Of a stretch of 64,000 nt of DNA, positions 26,784 to 35,750 are shown piece after piece. The notes under the pieces are model-generated. The model made no database searches and had not been told where the DNA came from. It worked only from the letters and a program-made list of their open reading frames with translations. The position numbers were made by a program, and so were the translations under genes. Position 1 is the stretch's first letter, and the number at the start of each line of letters is the position of its first letter. Origin of the DNA: Clostridium sp. (GTDB lineage Bacteria > Bacteroidota > Bacteroidia > Bacteroidales > Muribaculaceae); the NCBI GenBank assembly GCA_023666615.1, contig JAMPBQ010000001.1, positions 768,449 to 832,448 of the forward strand, in the 5' to 3' direction.

Positions 26784-27611
26784 TCACTCTTCCATGTCGG
26801 TGAGCATGGTGTTGATATCGACTATGTCGGAGAAATCTTCCACCGGCGCCGCCGACGCTTTTTGGTCTTTGCCGTGGCGCTTGGCCACGACTTGCCCCCG
26901 CCATTTCACGGAAAGGGTGTCGTAATATTCCCATCCCTTTACCGGCATCACCTTGCGATAAAAAACACGCAATCGGGCGAATTTGTTTGCTATGTCGGCC
27001 GTATCTCCGAAATTTACCACATGCCCGCGCATCATGGGCACGAGCATTATGTCGCCGTTGGGCTTCACCTCGTAGGCGCTGATTAGGCTGCGCAGGCTGG
27101 CGTCGGAATTCACGTAGTCTATCACCGGCATCACATCCGCCGCGCTGCGGTTGGCGAAATTCCCCACCACCACGGACACATCGACGCGGAATCTTGCATC
27201 GGGCCGCATCCTCTTCCCTGCGCGGTTTATGTAGTACGTAGGGGTGTCTGAGCCCGTATCGTACACGCGCGCCACAGGTATCAGCGGCGTCACTTCCAAA
27301 AGCACTCTGCGATTGCCCAGGGCCGCGCAGTTGGCCTGCTCCACGTTGTCAAGGCCAAGCACTGAAAGCTCTATGCCGCGGGTGTTGACTCGCCATGCCG
27401 GCATGCGGCTTATGCTGTCGCGCAAATGGCCGATGGCCCCGTCGATTATTTCGGGGGTGAGGAAGTCGGAGGTTTGCGACTGCTCAATCTTTATGTCCAG
27501 AGCCTTATATGGCTCAGCCTTCGCCTTGTGCGATGTGTAACACAGGGCGAAAACAAGGTATCCAATCAACAAGACGGACAGGATGCAATGTATGACTGAG
27601 CGTTTGGACAT
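26784..27611 (-). CDS. ftsQ: Division protein FtsQ (DivIB-like)
   Basis: 275 residues. One N-terminal membrane helix (about 8-25) is followed by a periplasmic POTRA-like and beta domain with VLLEVTPLIPVARVYDTG and TYYINRAGKRMRPD segments, consistent with FtsQ. It links the divisome to peptidoglycan synthesis (with FtsL and FtsB-like partners). Position between murC and ftsA is the canonical place for ftsQ in the dcw cluster. The gap to murC is two bases; to ftsA 59 bases. Sequence similarity of this protein across phyla is low, so position carries much of the evidence. Confidence 0.88.
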   Translation of the reverse strand: MSKRSVIHCILSVLLIGYLVFALCYTSHKAKAEPYKALDIKIEQSQTSDFLTPEIIDGAIGHLRDSISRMPAWRVNTRGIELSVLGLDNVEQANCAALGNRRVLLEVTPLIPVARVYDTGSDTPTYYINRAGKRMRPDARFRVDVSVVVGNFANRSAADVMPVIDYVNSDASLRSLISAYEVKPNGDIMLVPMMRGHVVNFGDTADIANKFARLRVFYRKVMPVKGWEYYDTLSVKWRGQVVAKRHGKDQKASAAPVEDFSDIVDINTMLTDMEE

Positions 27612-27613
27612 TT

Positions 27614-29002
27614 TTATTTTTTGTTTTTAATTTCTTCCGCCAGGGAGGGCAGGAGGAATGACAGATCGCCGGCCCCTAAGGCCAATAAGACCTCAAAGTT
27701 ACGATTTTTCATCGTATCTACAAAATCTTGCTCAGGAATCAGCCGCTTATTTGGCGTTTTGAGCTTGTCGTAGATGGTTTTTTCTGAAATTCCCGGTATG
27801 GGAATCTCCCTTGCGGGGTAAAGATCCGTGAGAATCACTTCATCGGCAAGGTCGAGCGCCCGGGCGAATTGGTCGGCGAAATCACGCGTGCGGCTATACA
27901 GGTGCGGCTGGAATGCGGCTGTAATCTTTGCGTGCGGATACAGAGCGCGCACTGAAAGGATGCTCTGCCTTATTTCATCGGGGTGATGCGCGTAGTCGTC
28001 AATTATCACCTTTCCGTCCGGGACAGCGTCAAGGTCGTCCTTAAGGATGAATTGGAATCTGCGCTCAGCGCCCTGGAAGGTGGCCATGGCATCGCGGATT
28101 GTCTCGGGGGTGACGTCGCCAGTGAGCAAGCACGCGGCCATGGCGGCTATGCCGTTTTCAATGTTTATCTCAACGGGCACGCCGAGCTCTATGTCGGCTA
28201 TGACGCCAAAGGGCGTGGCGAAATCGTATACGATCGTGCCATGGCCCATGCGTATGTTTTCGGCATGGAAATCGCCGTGGTCGCGTGAGTAGGTGTACAC
28301 CTTCACGCCCTTTTGAGGCCTTGGCTTTAGCTTGAGGCCTTCATGCACTATCAGGATGCCGTCAGAACGGATGAGCTCGGTGAAATGGGCGAAGCTTTCA
28401 AGATAGTTCTCCTCATTTCCGTATATGTCGAGGTGGTCAGGGTCGGTGGCTGTCACCACGGCAATGTAGGGGGTGAGGGTATGGAATGAACGGTCGTACT
28501 CGTCGGCCTCTATCACGCTGTAGGGAGATGTGGCGCTAAGAAGGAGATTGCTGTTGTAGTTCCGCAGGATGCCGCCAAGGAATGCGTTGCAGCCCACAGG
28601 AGCCGTATGCAGTATGTGGGCGGCCATTGACGAGGTAGTGGTCTTTCCGTGCGTGCCGGAGAAGCATAGGGCCTTGCTGCCTTGGGTAATCAGCCCCAGC
28701 ACTGTGCTGCGCTTTAGCACGGCGAATGAGTTTGAGCGGAAGAAGGACAATGGCACGTTTGATTCCGGCACGGCGGGCGTGTACACCACCATTGCCGCGC
28801 CCTTGTCGCGAAATTGCTCGGGCACGGCCTCCATGCCGTCGACATAGCTCACCCGGGCGCCCTCGGCTTCGAGCGCGTGGGTCAAGGCTGACGGAGCGCG
28901 GTCATAGCCGGCCACTTCATATCCCTTCGACATATAATATCTTGCCAAGGCGGCCATGCCTATGCCGCCTATTCCCACAAAATAAACCTTATTTGTCTCC
29001 AC
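27614..29002 (-). CDS. murC: UDP-N-acetylmuramate--L-alanine ligase
   Basis: 462 residues, Mur ligase with three domains. N-terminal VYFVGIGGIGMAALARY UDP-binding Rossmann domain, ATP-binding SGTHGKTTTSS near residue 115, central IEADEYDRSFH and HPDEIRQS pieces, and a C-terminal domain. It adds L-alanine to UDP-MurNAc, the first amino acid of the stem peptide, in the cytoplasm. The 5' end overlaps murG by 14 bases, indicating coupled translation. Confidence 0.97.
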   Translation of the reverse strand: METNKVYFVGIGGIGMAALARYYMSKGYEVAGYDRAPSALTHALEAEGARVSYVDGMEAVPEQFRDKGAAMVVYTPAVPESNVPLSFFRSNSFAVLKRSTVLGLITQGSKALCFSGTHGKTTTSSMAAHILHTAPVGCNAFLGGILRNYNSNLLLSATSPYSVIEADEYDRSFHTLTPYIAVVTATDPDHLDIYGNEENYLESFAHFTELIRSDGILIVHEGLKLKPRPQKGVKVYTYSRDHGDFHAENIRMGHGTIVYDFATPFGVIADIELGVPVEINIENGIAAMAACLLTGDVTPETIRDAMATFQGAERRFQFILKDDLDAVPDGKVIIDDYAHHPDEIRQSILSVRALYPHAKITAAFQPHLYSRTRDFADQFARALDLADEVILTDLYPAREIPIPGISEKTIYDKLKTPNKRLIPEQDFVDTMKNRNFEVLLALGAGDLSFLLPSLAEEIKNKK

Positions 29003-30107
29003 CTTTTTTCGACTTTAATATCACTTCTTCGATAATGTCTACAATCTTTTCGTCAGCGTCGGGCAATGCCATCTTGGCGATGTTCTCGCTGAGGCTTTTC
29101 CTCTTCTTTTCATCAGAGAGGAGGGCGGCCATGGCCTTTGGCAGCTCAACGGGCGCATTTGCGTCCTCAATCATTATGGCGGCGCCTTTTTCCACAAGGG
29201 CCATGGCGTTCTTGCGCTGGTGGTCCTCAGCCACATTTGGCGATGGCACCAAAATCACGGGCTTGCCCAGCAGCTCCAGCTCGCTGATGGTGCCGGCGCC
29301 GGCGCGCGAAACAACGATGTCAGCCGCGCGGTAGGCTGTGGCCATATCCTTAATGAACACCGTGGCTTTGGCGCGGTCAAAGCCCTTGGACATTTCGCTC
29401 CATTTTTCAGCGTCGTTCTTTCCCGTCTGCCACAACAATTGCGCGTTAGCCGTTATAGCCTGCAAGTTTCGTCCGATGCTCTCGTTAATGGTGCGGGCGC
29501 CAAGGCTGCCGCCAACCACCAATGCCAAAGGCAAATTCGGGTCAAATCCAAGCGCCTCTTTGGCTTGTGCTTGAGAGAGGGAGCATGCGGCGAGGTCGGC
29601 CCTCACGGGATTGCCGGTGAGGGTGATTTTTTCGGCAGGAAAATATTTGTCTAGCCCTTCATATGCCGCGCAGATGGCATGCGCCTTTTTCGCCAGAAGT
29701 TTGTTGGTGACGCCGGGATATGAATTTTGCTCCTGCAAAAGCGTAGGGACGCCAGCCTTTTGGGCTGCCTTGAGGGTGGGGCCGCTGGCGTAGCCTCCAA
29801 CTCCGATTGCTATTTCGGGCTTGAAATCACGCACAATCTTGCGAGCCTTGCGCATCGACCGCCAAAGCTTCAGCAGCACGCCGAAGTTGCGCCATAGGCG
29901 CTTGCGGTCAAATCCGGCCACCGGCAGACCTATTATTTCATATCCGGCATCGGGCACCCGCTGCATTTCCATACGGTTGTCAGCGCCCACAAACAATATT
30001 TCAGCCTGCGGATGCCTCCTTTTTATGGCGTTGGCGATTGACAAGGCCGGGAAAATATGCCCGCCCGTGCCTCCGCCGCTTATCAATATTCTTTCCATTC
30101 CTATCAT
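28989..30107 (-). CDS. murG: Lipid II synthase MurG
   Basis: 372 residues from 30107; an ATG nine bases downstream (30098, MERILISGGG) would be equally good and better matches homologues. GT28 fold with ISGGGTGGHIFPALSIA at the N terminus, SYPGVTNK and the GGSLGARTIN loop, and the donor-binding SRAGAGTISELELLGKPVILVPSPNVAEDHQ near 265. It transfers GlcNAc from UDP-GlcNAc to lipid I on the inner membrane face, forming lipid II. Its end overlaps murC. Confidence 0.97.
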   Translation of the reverse strand: MIGMERILISGGGTGGHIFPALSIANAIKRRHPQAEILFVGADNRMEMQRVPDAGYEIIGLPVAGFDRKRLWRNFGVLLKLWRSMRKARKIVRDFKPEIAIGVGGYASGPTLKAAQKAGVPTLLQEQNSYPGVTNKLLAKKAHAICAAYEGLDKYFPAEKITLTGNPVRADLAACSLSQAQAKEALGFDPNLPLALVVGGSLGARTINESIGRNLQAITANAQLLWQTGKNDAEKWSEMSKGFDRAKATVFIKDMATAYRAADIVVSRAGAGTISELELLGKPVILVPSPNVAEDHQRKNAMALVEKGAAIMIEDANAPVELPKAMAALLSDEKKRKSLSENIAKMALPDADEKIVDIIEEVILKSKKGGDK

Positions 30108-30114
30108 ATTTTTT

Positions 30115-30142
30115 CGTTATATCGTTATATCGTTATAACGAT
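30115..30142. repeat. 8-base direct repeats with palindrome before murG
   Basis: CGTTATAT starts at 30115 and 30123, with a third CGTTATA at 30131. The last copy forms a perfect 14-base palindrome ATCGTTATAACGAT (30129-30142). It fills most of the 52-base ftsW-murG gap. No promoter or terminator is evident in it. Confidence 0.55.
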
Positions 30143-30159
30143 TTGGGATATATCGATTT

Positions 30160-31509
30160 TTAAGTCGGATTTTCGGCGTTCACCTCATCGGGCAGCGCTG
30201 AGAGCTCGTCTTTTATCTCGGCACGCTTGCCCTTGCGTGCCGCAAATCGGCTTACACTGAGCATTATGCCAAGGGCTATTGATGTGATTATCACGGATGT
30301 GCCGCCACGGGATATCAGCGGCAACGGCTGCCCCGACACCGGGAAAACCCCCGTGACGATGCACATATGGAATATGGCCTGGTATGCTATGAATATGGCC
30401 ATGCCTATCACGAGAAGCGCGGGATAGGCGGTCTGGCACCTGTTGGCGATGCGAGCCGCCCTTGCCAAAAGCCACATGTACAGCACCATAACCATCAAGC
30501 CTCCAATCAATCCTAGCTCTTCTATGACTATGGCGTAGATGTAATCGCTCGATGCGAGGGGCAGGCGAGCCGTCTCGCGTGAATTGCCCGGCATGACGCC
30601 GAACACGCCGCCGTGCGCCTGCGCCATGTAGGAGTATTGCTCCTGCGCATTGATGCCGGTGATTTTCTCGTCCCACTTAGCCTCATCGGAGTTGTGGCGC
30701 TGAACGCGGTTTAGCCACGTAATAATTCGTCCCAAGCCTTGGTCGCCTTCATTGTCATAGCCTCCAAGCACTATTTCCGTTCCGGGCACCACCATCTCAG
30801 TCTGCTCTACCTTCTCATTTTTGTGCATCAAGGCCATGCCTACCTTAGCGCCAATGCCCAATATGCCGGCAACGATAAAAATGCTTAGCACAAGGCCAAG
30901 CTTTTTCCAGCCCACTCCGCCAATAATCATCATAGAAAAGCTTATGCCCAGCACAAGCAGCGTATTGGTAAGGCCTTGGAAAAATAGGAGGCCGCCGCAT
31001 ACCATAACCCATATCACTGCTTTTCTCAAACCCTTGGAGGAAACATCCTCTTTGTCAGTAAGCTGCGACTTGCTCAATATGGCGGCAAGCACCAGCGCCG
31101 CTGAGAGCTTGAGCATTTCCGCCGGCTGCAGGGCAAAAAGGCCGCCAACCGAGAAACTGCGGTTGGCTCCGTTGATGTTTTCCCCGAATTTAAGGGTATA
31201 GAGCATCGCCACGGCCGAAAAAGCCGCGAAGATATATGACCAGCGCAGGAATTTGCGGTAATGCTGATTCTGCAGATAGATCATGAACATAAGGCCTACC
31301 AACAGAAAAACCACGTGCCTGATTACCGGGCCGAGCACGTTGGAGGCGTTCACCTCATGGCTCGACGCGCTGTATAGCTCGATTATGGAGATGATGCAAA
31401 GGGCTATGTAGATGCCCCAAATCTGTTTGTCGGTGCGCCGCGGCTGTATGACTTCGCCGTCTAGTTCGGCAGGCGCCGCCGCCGCCGGGGCGGTTATAGT
31501 TTTTTCCAT
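30160..31509 (-). CDS. ftsW: SEDS peptidoglycan glycosyltransferase FtsW
   Basis: 449 residues, about ten membrane helices with the SEDS features: NGANRSFSVGGLFALQPAEMLK, AQAHGGVFGVMPG, and the terminal VSGQPLPLISRGGTSVIITSIALG. FtsW polymerises lipid II at the septum together with its cognate transpeptidase (ftsI in this cluster). Both ends carry cytoplasmic tails. It starts 12 bases after the murD stop. Distinction from RodA rests on dcw position. Confidence 0.95.
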   Translation of the reverse strand: MEKTITAPAAAAPAELDGEVIQPRRTDKQIWGIYIALCIISIIELYSASSHEVNASNVLGPVIRHVVFLLVGLMFMIYLQNQHYRKFLRWSYIFAAFSAVAMLYTLKFGENINGANRSFSVGGLFALQPAEMLKLSAALVLAAILSKSQLTDKEDVSSKGLRKAVIWVMVCGGLLFFQGLTNTLLVLGISFSMMIIGGVGWKKLGLVLSIFIVAGILGIGAKVGMALMHKNEKVEQTEMVVPGTEIVLGGYDNEGDQGLGRIITWLNRVQRHNSDEAKWDEKITGINAQEQYSYMAQAHGGVFGVMPGNSRETARLPLASSDYIYAIVIEELGLIGGLMVMVLYMWLLARAARIANRCQTAYPALLVIGMAIFIAYQAIFHMCIVTGVFPVSGQPLPLISRGGTSVIITSIALGIMLSVSRFAARKGKRAEIKDELSALPDEVNAENPT

Positions 31510-31521
31510 TGCTCTGTTTTC

Positions 31522-32859
31522 TTATTTCAATTGGCGCACTGCTTCTTTGAACTGCGCGCCGCGGTCCTCATAGCTTTTGAAGAGGTCAAAGCTTGCGCAG
31601 CATGGAGAGAGGAGTACGGTATCACCCTCGCTAGCCAATGCCTTGGCGCTGCTTATGGCGTCGGCGAGGCTGTGGGTGTCAACCACAGTCTTCTCCTTGC
31701 CGAAAAAGTCTATGATTTTGGCGTTGTCTTTGCCCATGGCCACAATGGCCTTCACTTTTTGTCGGACAAGCGGAAGAATCTCGCTGTAGTCATTGCCCTT
31801 GTCCTTGCCTCCAAGTATCAGCACGGTGGGTGTGGTCATGCTCTCCAGGGCGTACCAAGTGCTGTTTACGTTCGTGGCCTTTGAATCATTGATGTATCGC
31901 ACGCCATCCACGGTGGCAACGTATTCCAGCCTGTGCTCCACGCCCTCAAAGTCGCCGAGGGCCTTGCGGATTACGTCGCTGCGTATTTCCAAAAGGCCGG
32001 CTGAGATGCCCGCTGCCATTGAATTGTATAGGTTGTGCATGCCGTTGAGGGCAAGGTCGGCTCTGGGCATGCGCAGGGATGTGCCGGGAGTGCTGATTAT
32101 CAAATTATTCTCCGCATCCACATATGCCGCGCTGTCCTCTTCCTTGGTCTCTCCGAAGGGGAAAAGCTTCGCCTCGATGGCCATGTTGCGCATCTGGGCG
32201 CGCACTATGGGGTCGTCCTGCCAATATATGAAGGCGTCTACCGGGGTCATATTCTGCAAGATGCGGAATTTTGCGTTCACATAATTCTGCATCTTGTGGT
32301 CGTAGCGGTCAAGATGGTCAGGAGTTATGTTGAGAATGACCGCGATGTTGGCTCGGAAGTCATACATATTGTCAAGCTGGAAGCTGCTGAGCTCAATCAC
32401 ATACACGTCATGCTTCTCCCTGGCCACCTGCAGCGCCAGGCTCTTGCCCACATTTCCGGCAAGTCCTACGTTGCATCCTGCCTCTTTGAGTATGTGGTAA
32501 GTGAGCAAAGTGGTAGTGGTTTTGCCGTTGCTGCCCGTGATGCACACCATCTTCGCGTCAGTGTATCGACCGGCGAACTCAATCTCCGAAATAACGGGGA
32601 TGTTCTTTGAGTTTACCTTCACAATCACCGGCGCGTCAAGGGGTATGCCCGGGCTCTTTATTACCTCATCGGCCATAAGGATGCGGTCCATCGTATGCCC
32701 GCCTTCCTCCCATTCAATGCCTTCTTCATTGAGAAGCTGCTTATATTTGTCGGCTATTTTTCCAAAGTCGCTTACAAAAACGTCGAAGCCCTTATCCTTT
32801 GCGAGAACGGCCGCCCCCGCGCCGCTTTCTCCGGCTCCAAGCACTACTATGCGCTTCAT
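31522..32859 (-). CDS. murD: UDP-N-acetylmuramoylalanine--D-glutamate ligase
   Basis: 445 residues. VVLGAGESGAGAAVLAK at the N terminus, ATP loop ITGSNGKTTTTLL near 113, NITPDHLDRYDH, and YINDSKATNVNSTWYAL in the C-terminal domain are diagnostic of MurD. It adds D-glutamate to UDP-MurNAc-L-Ala. Placed between mraY (40-base gap) and ftsW (12-base gap), as usual. Confidence 0.97.
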   Translation of the reverse strand: MKRIVVLGAGESGAGAAVLAKDKGFDVFVSDFGKIADKYKQLLNEEGIEWEEGGHTMDRILMADEVIKSPGIPLDAPVIVKVNSKNIPVISEIEFAGRYTDAKMVCITGSNGKTTTTLLTYHILKEAGCNVGLAGNVGKSLALQVAREKHDVYVIELSSFQLDNMYDFRANIAVILNITPDHLDRYDHKMQNYVNAKFRILQNMTPVDAFIYWQDDPIVRAQMRNMAIEAKLFPFGETKEEDSAAYVDAENNLIISTPGTSLRMPRADLALNGMHNLYNSMAAGISAGLLEIRSDVIRKALGDFEGVEHRLEYVATVDGVRYINDSKATNVNSTWYALESMTTPTVLILGGKDKGNDYSEILPLVRQKVKAIVAMGKDNAKIIDFFGKEKTVVDTHSLADAISSAKALASEGDTVLLSPCCASFDLFKSYEDRGAQFKEAVRQLK

Positions 32860-32899
32860 ATCTGTGCGTATTTTTCTGTTTGTTAATATAATGTGTTTA

Positions 32900-34150
32900 T
32901 CATCTGATTTTCAGCGTCACGAATGTGAGCACGGCGAGAATTATGCCTATAATCCAAAATCGCGTCACAATCTTTGACTCGGGGATTGGCTGGAATGGCC
33001 TCTGAATCAATGCCTGCACCGTGCCCCCGGCCTTTTGGAAATGGTGGTGCAGCGGCGTCATCTTGAATATGCGCTTGCCGCCGGTGCGCTTGAAATAAGC
33101 CACCTGCAGCATCACCGACAAGTCCTCTACATAATAGATGGCGCAGAGCACCGGCAGAAGGAGCTCTTTGCGTATGAGGATGGCGAAAACCGCTATCACG
33201 CCTCCCAGCATCAGAGAGCCCGTGTCGCCCATGAACACTTGCGCGGGCGAAGCGTTGTACCACAGAAATCCCACGAGCGCCCCCATAAAGGCGGCCATAT
33301 ACACCACCATTTCCTCACTGCCTGGTATGTACATGATATTCAAATAGGATGAATATATTACGTTGCCGCCAAGATAAGCCATTATCAGCAAAGCGCACCC
33401 TATGATCGCCGATGTGCCCGTGGCCAGGCCGTCAAGCCCGTCGGTAAGGTTGGCCCCGTTGCTCGTGGCTGTTACAAAAAATACCGTGACAATGAAGAAC
33501 GCTATCCATCCCCCCGCCTGGGCCTTGTCGCCCATCCAGGATGTCAGCCAGGAATAATTGAAATTGTTGTTCTTCACAAAAGGTATGGTTGTCTGCGGGG
33601 TGTGCGTCACCATGTCTTCTTCGTATATCACCTCTTCCACGCGGTGGGTGCTCTCGTCAATCACCTCGCGGTTCTCCACGATGCCCATGCTCTTGCTGGA
33701 GTACATCACCGTGGCCACAATCAAGGCTATGCCCACCTGGCCTATGATTTTGTACTTCCCCTTTATTCCGTCCTTATTGTGCTTTTTCAGCTTCTTGTAA
33801 TCATCAAGGAAGCCTATCAGCCCCAGCCAAAGCGTGGCGAATAGGAGCAGGAGCATGTACACGTTGCCAAGGTTTGCCACAAGCAGGCACGGAGCCACAA
33901 TGGCAAGCACAATGATCACGCCGCCCATAGTGGGAGTGCCCTTCTTCTGCATTTGCCCCTCTATGCCGAGGTTGCGTATGATTTCGCCAATCTGCATCAG
34001 CTGCAAACGCCTTATGATCACTCTGCCGAAGAATATGGCGATGAGCATGGCCAGTACAAAAGCCAGCCCTGAGCGCACTGTAATATAGCTCATCAGCCTC
34101 GCGCCCGGAATGCCTATCTCCTGCAGATACTGAAATAAATAGTAAAACAT
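32900..34150 (-). CDS. mraY: Phospho-MurNAc-pentapeptide transferase MraY
   Basis: 416 residues, about ten membrane helices. Catalytic acidic motifs are present: FLDDYKKLKKHNKDG, NLTDGLDGLATG and FMGDTGSLMLGG, followed by the MraY-specific TPLHHHFQKAGG near the end. It joins phospho-MurNAc-pentapeptide to undecaprenyl phosphate, making lipid I. At 416 residues it is some 55 longer than E. coli MraY. Most of the extra length is a soluble loop at about residues 160-215 (ESTHRVEEVIYEEDMVTHTP), a known feature of Bacteroidota MraY. The upstream gap to murE contains low-complexity repeats. Confidence 0.97.
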   Translation of the reverse strand: MFYYLFQYLQEIGIPGARLMSYITVRSGLAFVLAMLIAIFFGRVIIRRLQLMQIGEIIRNLGIEGQMQKKGTPTMGGVIIVLAIVAPCLLVANLGNVYMLLLLFATLWLGLIGFLDDYKKLKKHNKDGIKGKYKIIGQVGIALIVATVMYSSKSMGIVENREVIDESTHRVEEVIYEEDMVTHTPQTTIPFVKNNNFNYSWLTSWMGDKAQAGGWIAFFIVTVFFVTATSNGANLTDGLDGLATGTSAIIGCALLIMAYLGGNVIYSSYLNIMYIPGSEEMVVYMAAFMGALVGFLWYNASPAQVFMGDTGSLMLGGVIAVFAILIRKELLLPVLCAIYYVEDLSVMLQVAYFKRTGGKRIFKMTPLHHHFQKAGGTVQALIQRPFQPIPESKIVTRFWIIGIILAVLTFVTLKIR

Positions 34151-34164
34151 TGATTATTAAATAA

Positions 34165-34246
34165 AAATATAAAGTATGGAATATAAAGGATAAAGTATGA
34201 AGTATGAAGGATAAAGTGAGATTATGAATTATGAATTATGAATTAA
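34165..34246. repeat. Low-complexity repeats at the murE-mraY junction
   Basis: The 78-base gap is built of short AT-rich words: AAAGTATG, AAGTATGAAG, AAGGATAAAG, then three perfect copies of the 7-mer ATTATGA (34221-34241) and ATTAA. The 7-mer array runs into murE, so its last codons and stop lie inside the repeat. AAGGATAAAG words also occur, on the opposite strand, in the ftsA-ftsZ gap. Confidence 0.6.
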
Positions 34247-35719
34247 CCCAAGGGCTTCTTTGGTTTCCTCTAAGTCTGAAAAATGTATTGATTGATCGCC
34301 AATCACCTGGGTGGTCTCATGCCCTTTGCCGGCTATCAGGATTACGTCTCCCCTCTTGGCCAGCTCCACGGCCCTGCGTATGGCCATGCCGCGCTCAATC
34401 ACCACCTCGGCTATGTCGGCCTTGTCTTGCGGCACGCCCGCCAGCACCTCAGCGGCTATTTCAGCGGGATTTTCAAAGCGCGGATTGTCGGAGGTAATTA
34501 TTATCAAGTCGCTAAGCTTGCAGGCCTCCGCGGCCATCATCGGGCGCTTGCCCTTGTCGCGGTTTCCTCCGGCGCCGAATACGGTTATGATTCTTCCCGA
34601 CTTTTTGCCGTCGGCCGCGCGCATGGTTTCATCCAGAGCCTTCAGCGCGTTTGCGATCGCGTCGGGAGTGTGGGCATAGTCTATCACTGCAGTAATCCCT
34701 TGCGGGGAGTGCAATGTCTGCATGCGCCCCGTGACCGGCCTGAGCATGCTGAGCTTCACAAGAGTCTCATGCGGATCGAATCCCAGCGCCAGGCATGCGC
34801 CGTACACGGCGGTGAGGTTATAGGCGTTGAAACGCCCAGTGAACATCGTATCCACCTCCTCTTCCTTCATGCCCTTGCGCTTGAGCATAAGCTTCATGCC
34901 GTCAAGGCGGTCCTCCATTATCCTGCAAGCATAGTCGGCGGGGCGTTGCAAGGCGTATGTCAACTTCCTGGCCTTTGTGTTCTGCATCATCACCTCGCCG
35001 TTGCGGTCATCGATGTTAGACAAGGCAAAGGCCGCAGGGGGCAGCGCGTCGAAGAAGCTCTTCTTCGCGGCCAGGTAATTGGCGAATGTCTTGTGGTAGT
35101 CCAAATGGTCGCGGGTGAGATTCGTAAATATTCCGCCATTAAACTGCAGGCCGGCTATGCGCTTTTGGTCTGCTGCGTGGCTGCTCACCTCCATCGCGCA
35201 GAAATCGCACCCCGCCTCCACCATATCCGCCATCATAGCGTTCAGCGATACGGGGTCGGGAGTGGTATGGTCGGAAGGCGTCTCCACGCCGTCAATCTTT
35301 GTCGCCACTGTGGAAATCAGTCCCGCCTTGTGGCCAAACAGGCGCGCCATGTCATAGAGGAGAGTGGCAATGGTGGTCTTTCCGTTTGTGCCGGTGACGC
35401 CTATCAAAGTCATTTTTGACGAAGGATGCCCATAAAACAGCGACGCAAGCTCGCCAATGGCCTTGTGAGTGTCTGGAGTTACCACTATGTCAGCTCCAAG
35501 CCCGCGAATGCCATCCTGCTCTTGTTCACACACTACAGCTATCGCGCCCGCGCTGATTGCTGATTTTATGTACTGGTGGCCGTCCACAACAGTGCCCGGC
35601 ACCGCCACAAACACATAGCCGGGGCGAACTTGGCGTGAATTGGCCGTAATGCCGGCCACCTCCAACCGGGCATTGTCCAGCGGCTGGCCATATTGATTGA
35701 GAAAATCCGAAAGTTTCAT
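34229..35719 (-). CDS. murE: UDP-MurNAc-tripeptide synthetase MurE (meso-DAP type)
   Basis: 496 residues. ATP loop GVTGTNGKTTIATLLYD near 112, DHLDYHKTFANYLAAKKSFFD, and the specificity motif TSDNPRFENP near 405. The DNPR sequence marks ligases that add meso-diaminopimelate, so the cell wall is DAP-type, as expected. Cytoplasmic. Its last codons fall in a tandem ATTATGA repeat, which may have changed the very C terminus (LIHNS). The start is 31 bases after ftsI. Confidence 0.97.
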   Translation of the reverse strand: MKLSDFLNQYGQPLDNARLEVAGITANSRQVRPGYVFVAVPGTVVDGHQYIKSAISAGAIAVVCEQEQDGIRGLGADIVVTPDTHKAIGELASLFYGHPSSKMTLIGVTGTNGKTTIATLLYDMARLFGHKAGLISTVATKIDGVETPSDHTTPDPVSLNAMMADMVEAGCDFCAMEVSSHAADQKRIAGLQFNGGIFTNLTRDHLDYHKTFANYLAAKKSFFDALPPAAFALSNIDDRNGEVMMQNTKARKLTYALQRPADYACRIMEDRLDGMKLMLKRKGMKEEEVDTMFTGRFNAYNLTAVYGACLALGFDPHETLVKLSMLRPVTGRMQTLHSPQGITAVIDYAHTPDAIANALKALDETMRAADGKKSGRIITVFGAGGNRDKGKRPMMAAEACKLSDLIIITSDNPRFENPAEIAAEVLAGVPQDKADIAEVVIERGMAIRRAVELAKRGDVILIAGKGHETTQVIGDQSIHFSDLEETKEALGLIHNS

Positions 35720-35750
35720 AAAACAAAAACCTTTAAAAACCCGAAAACGC

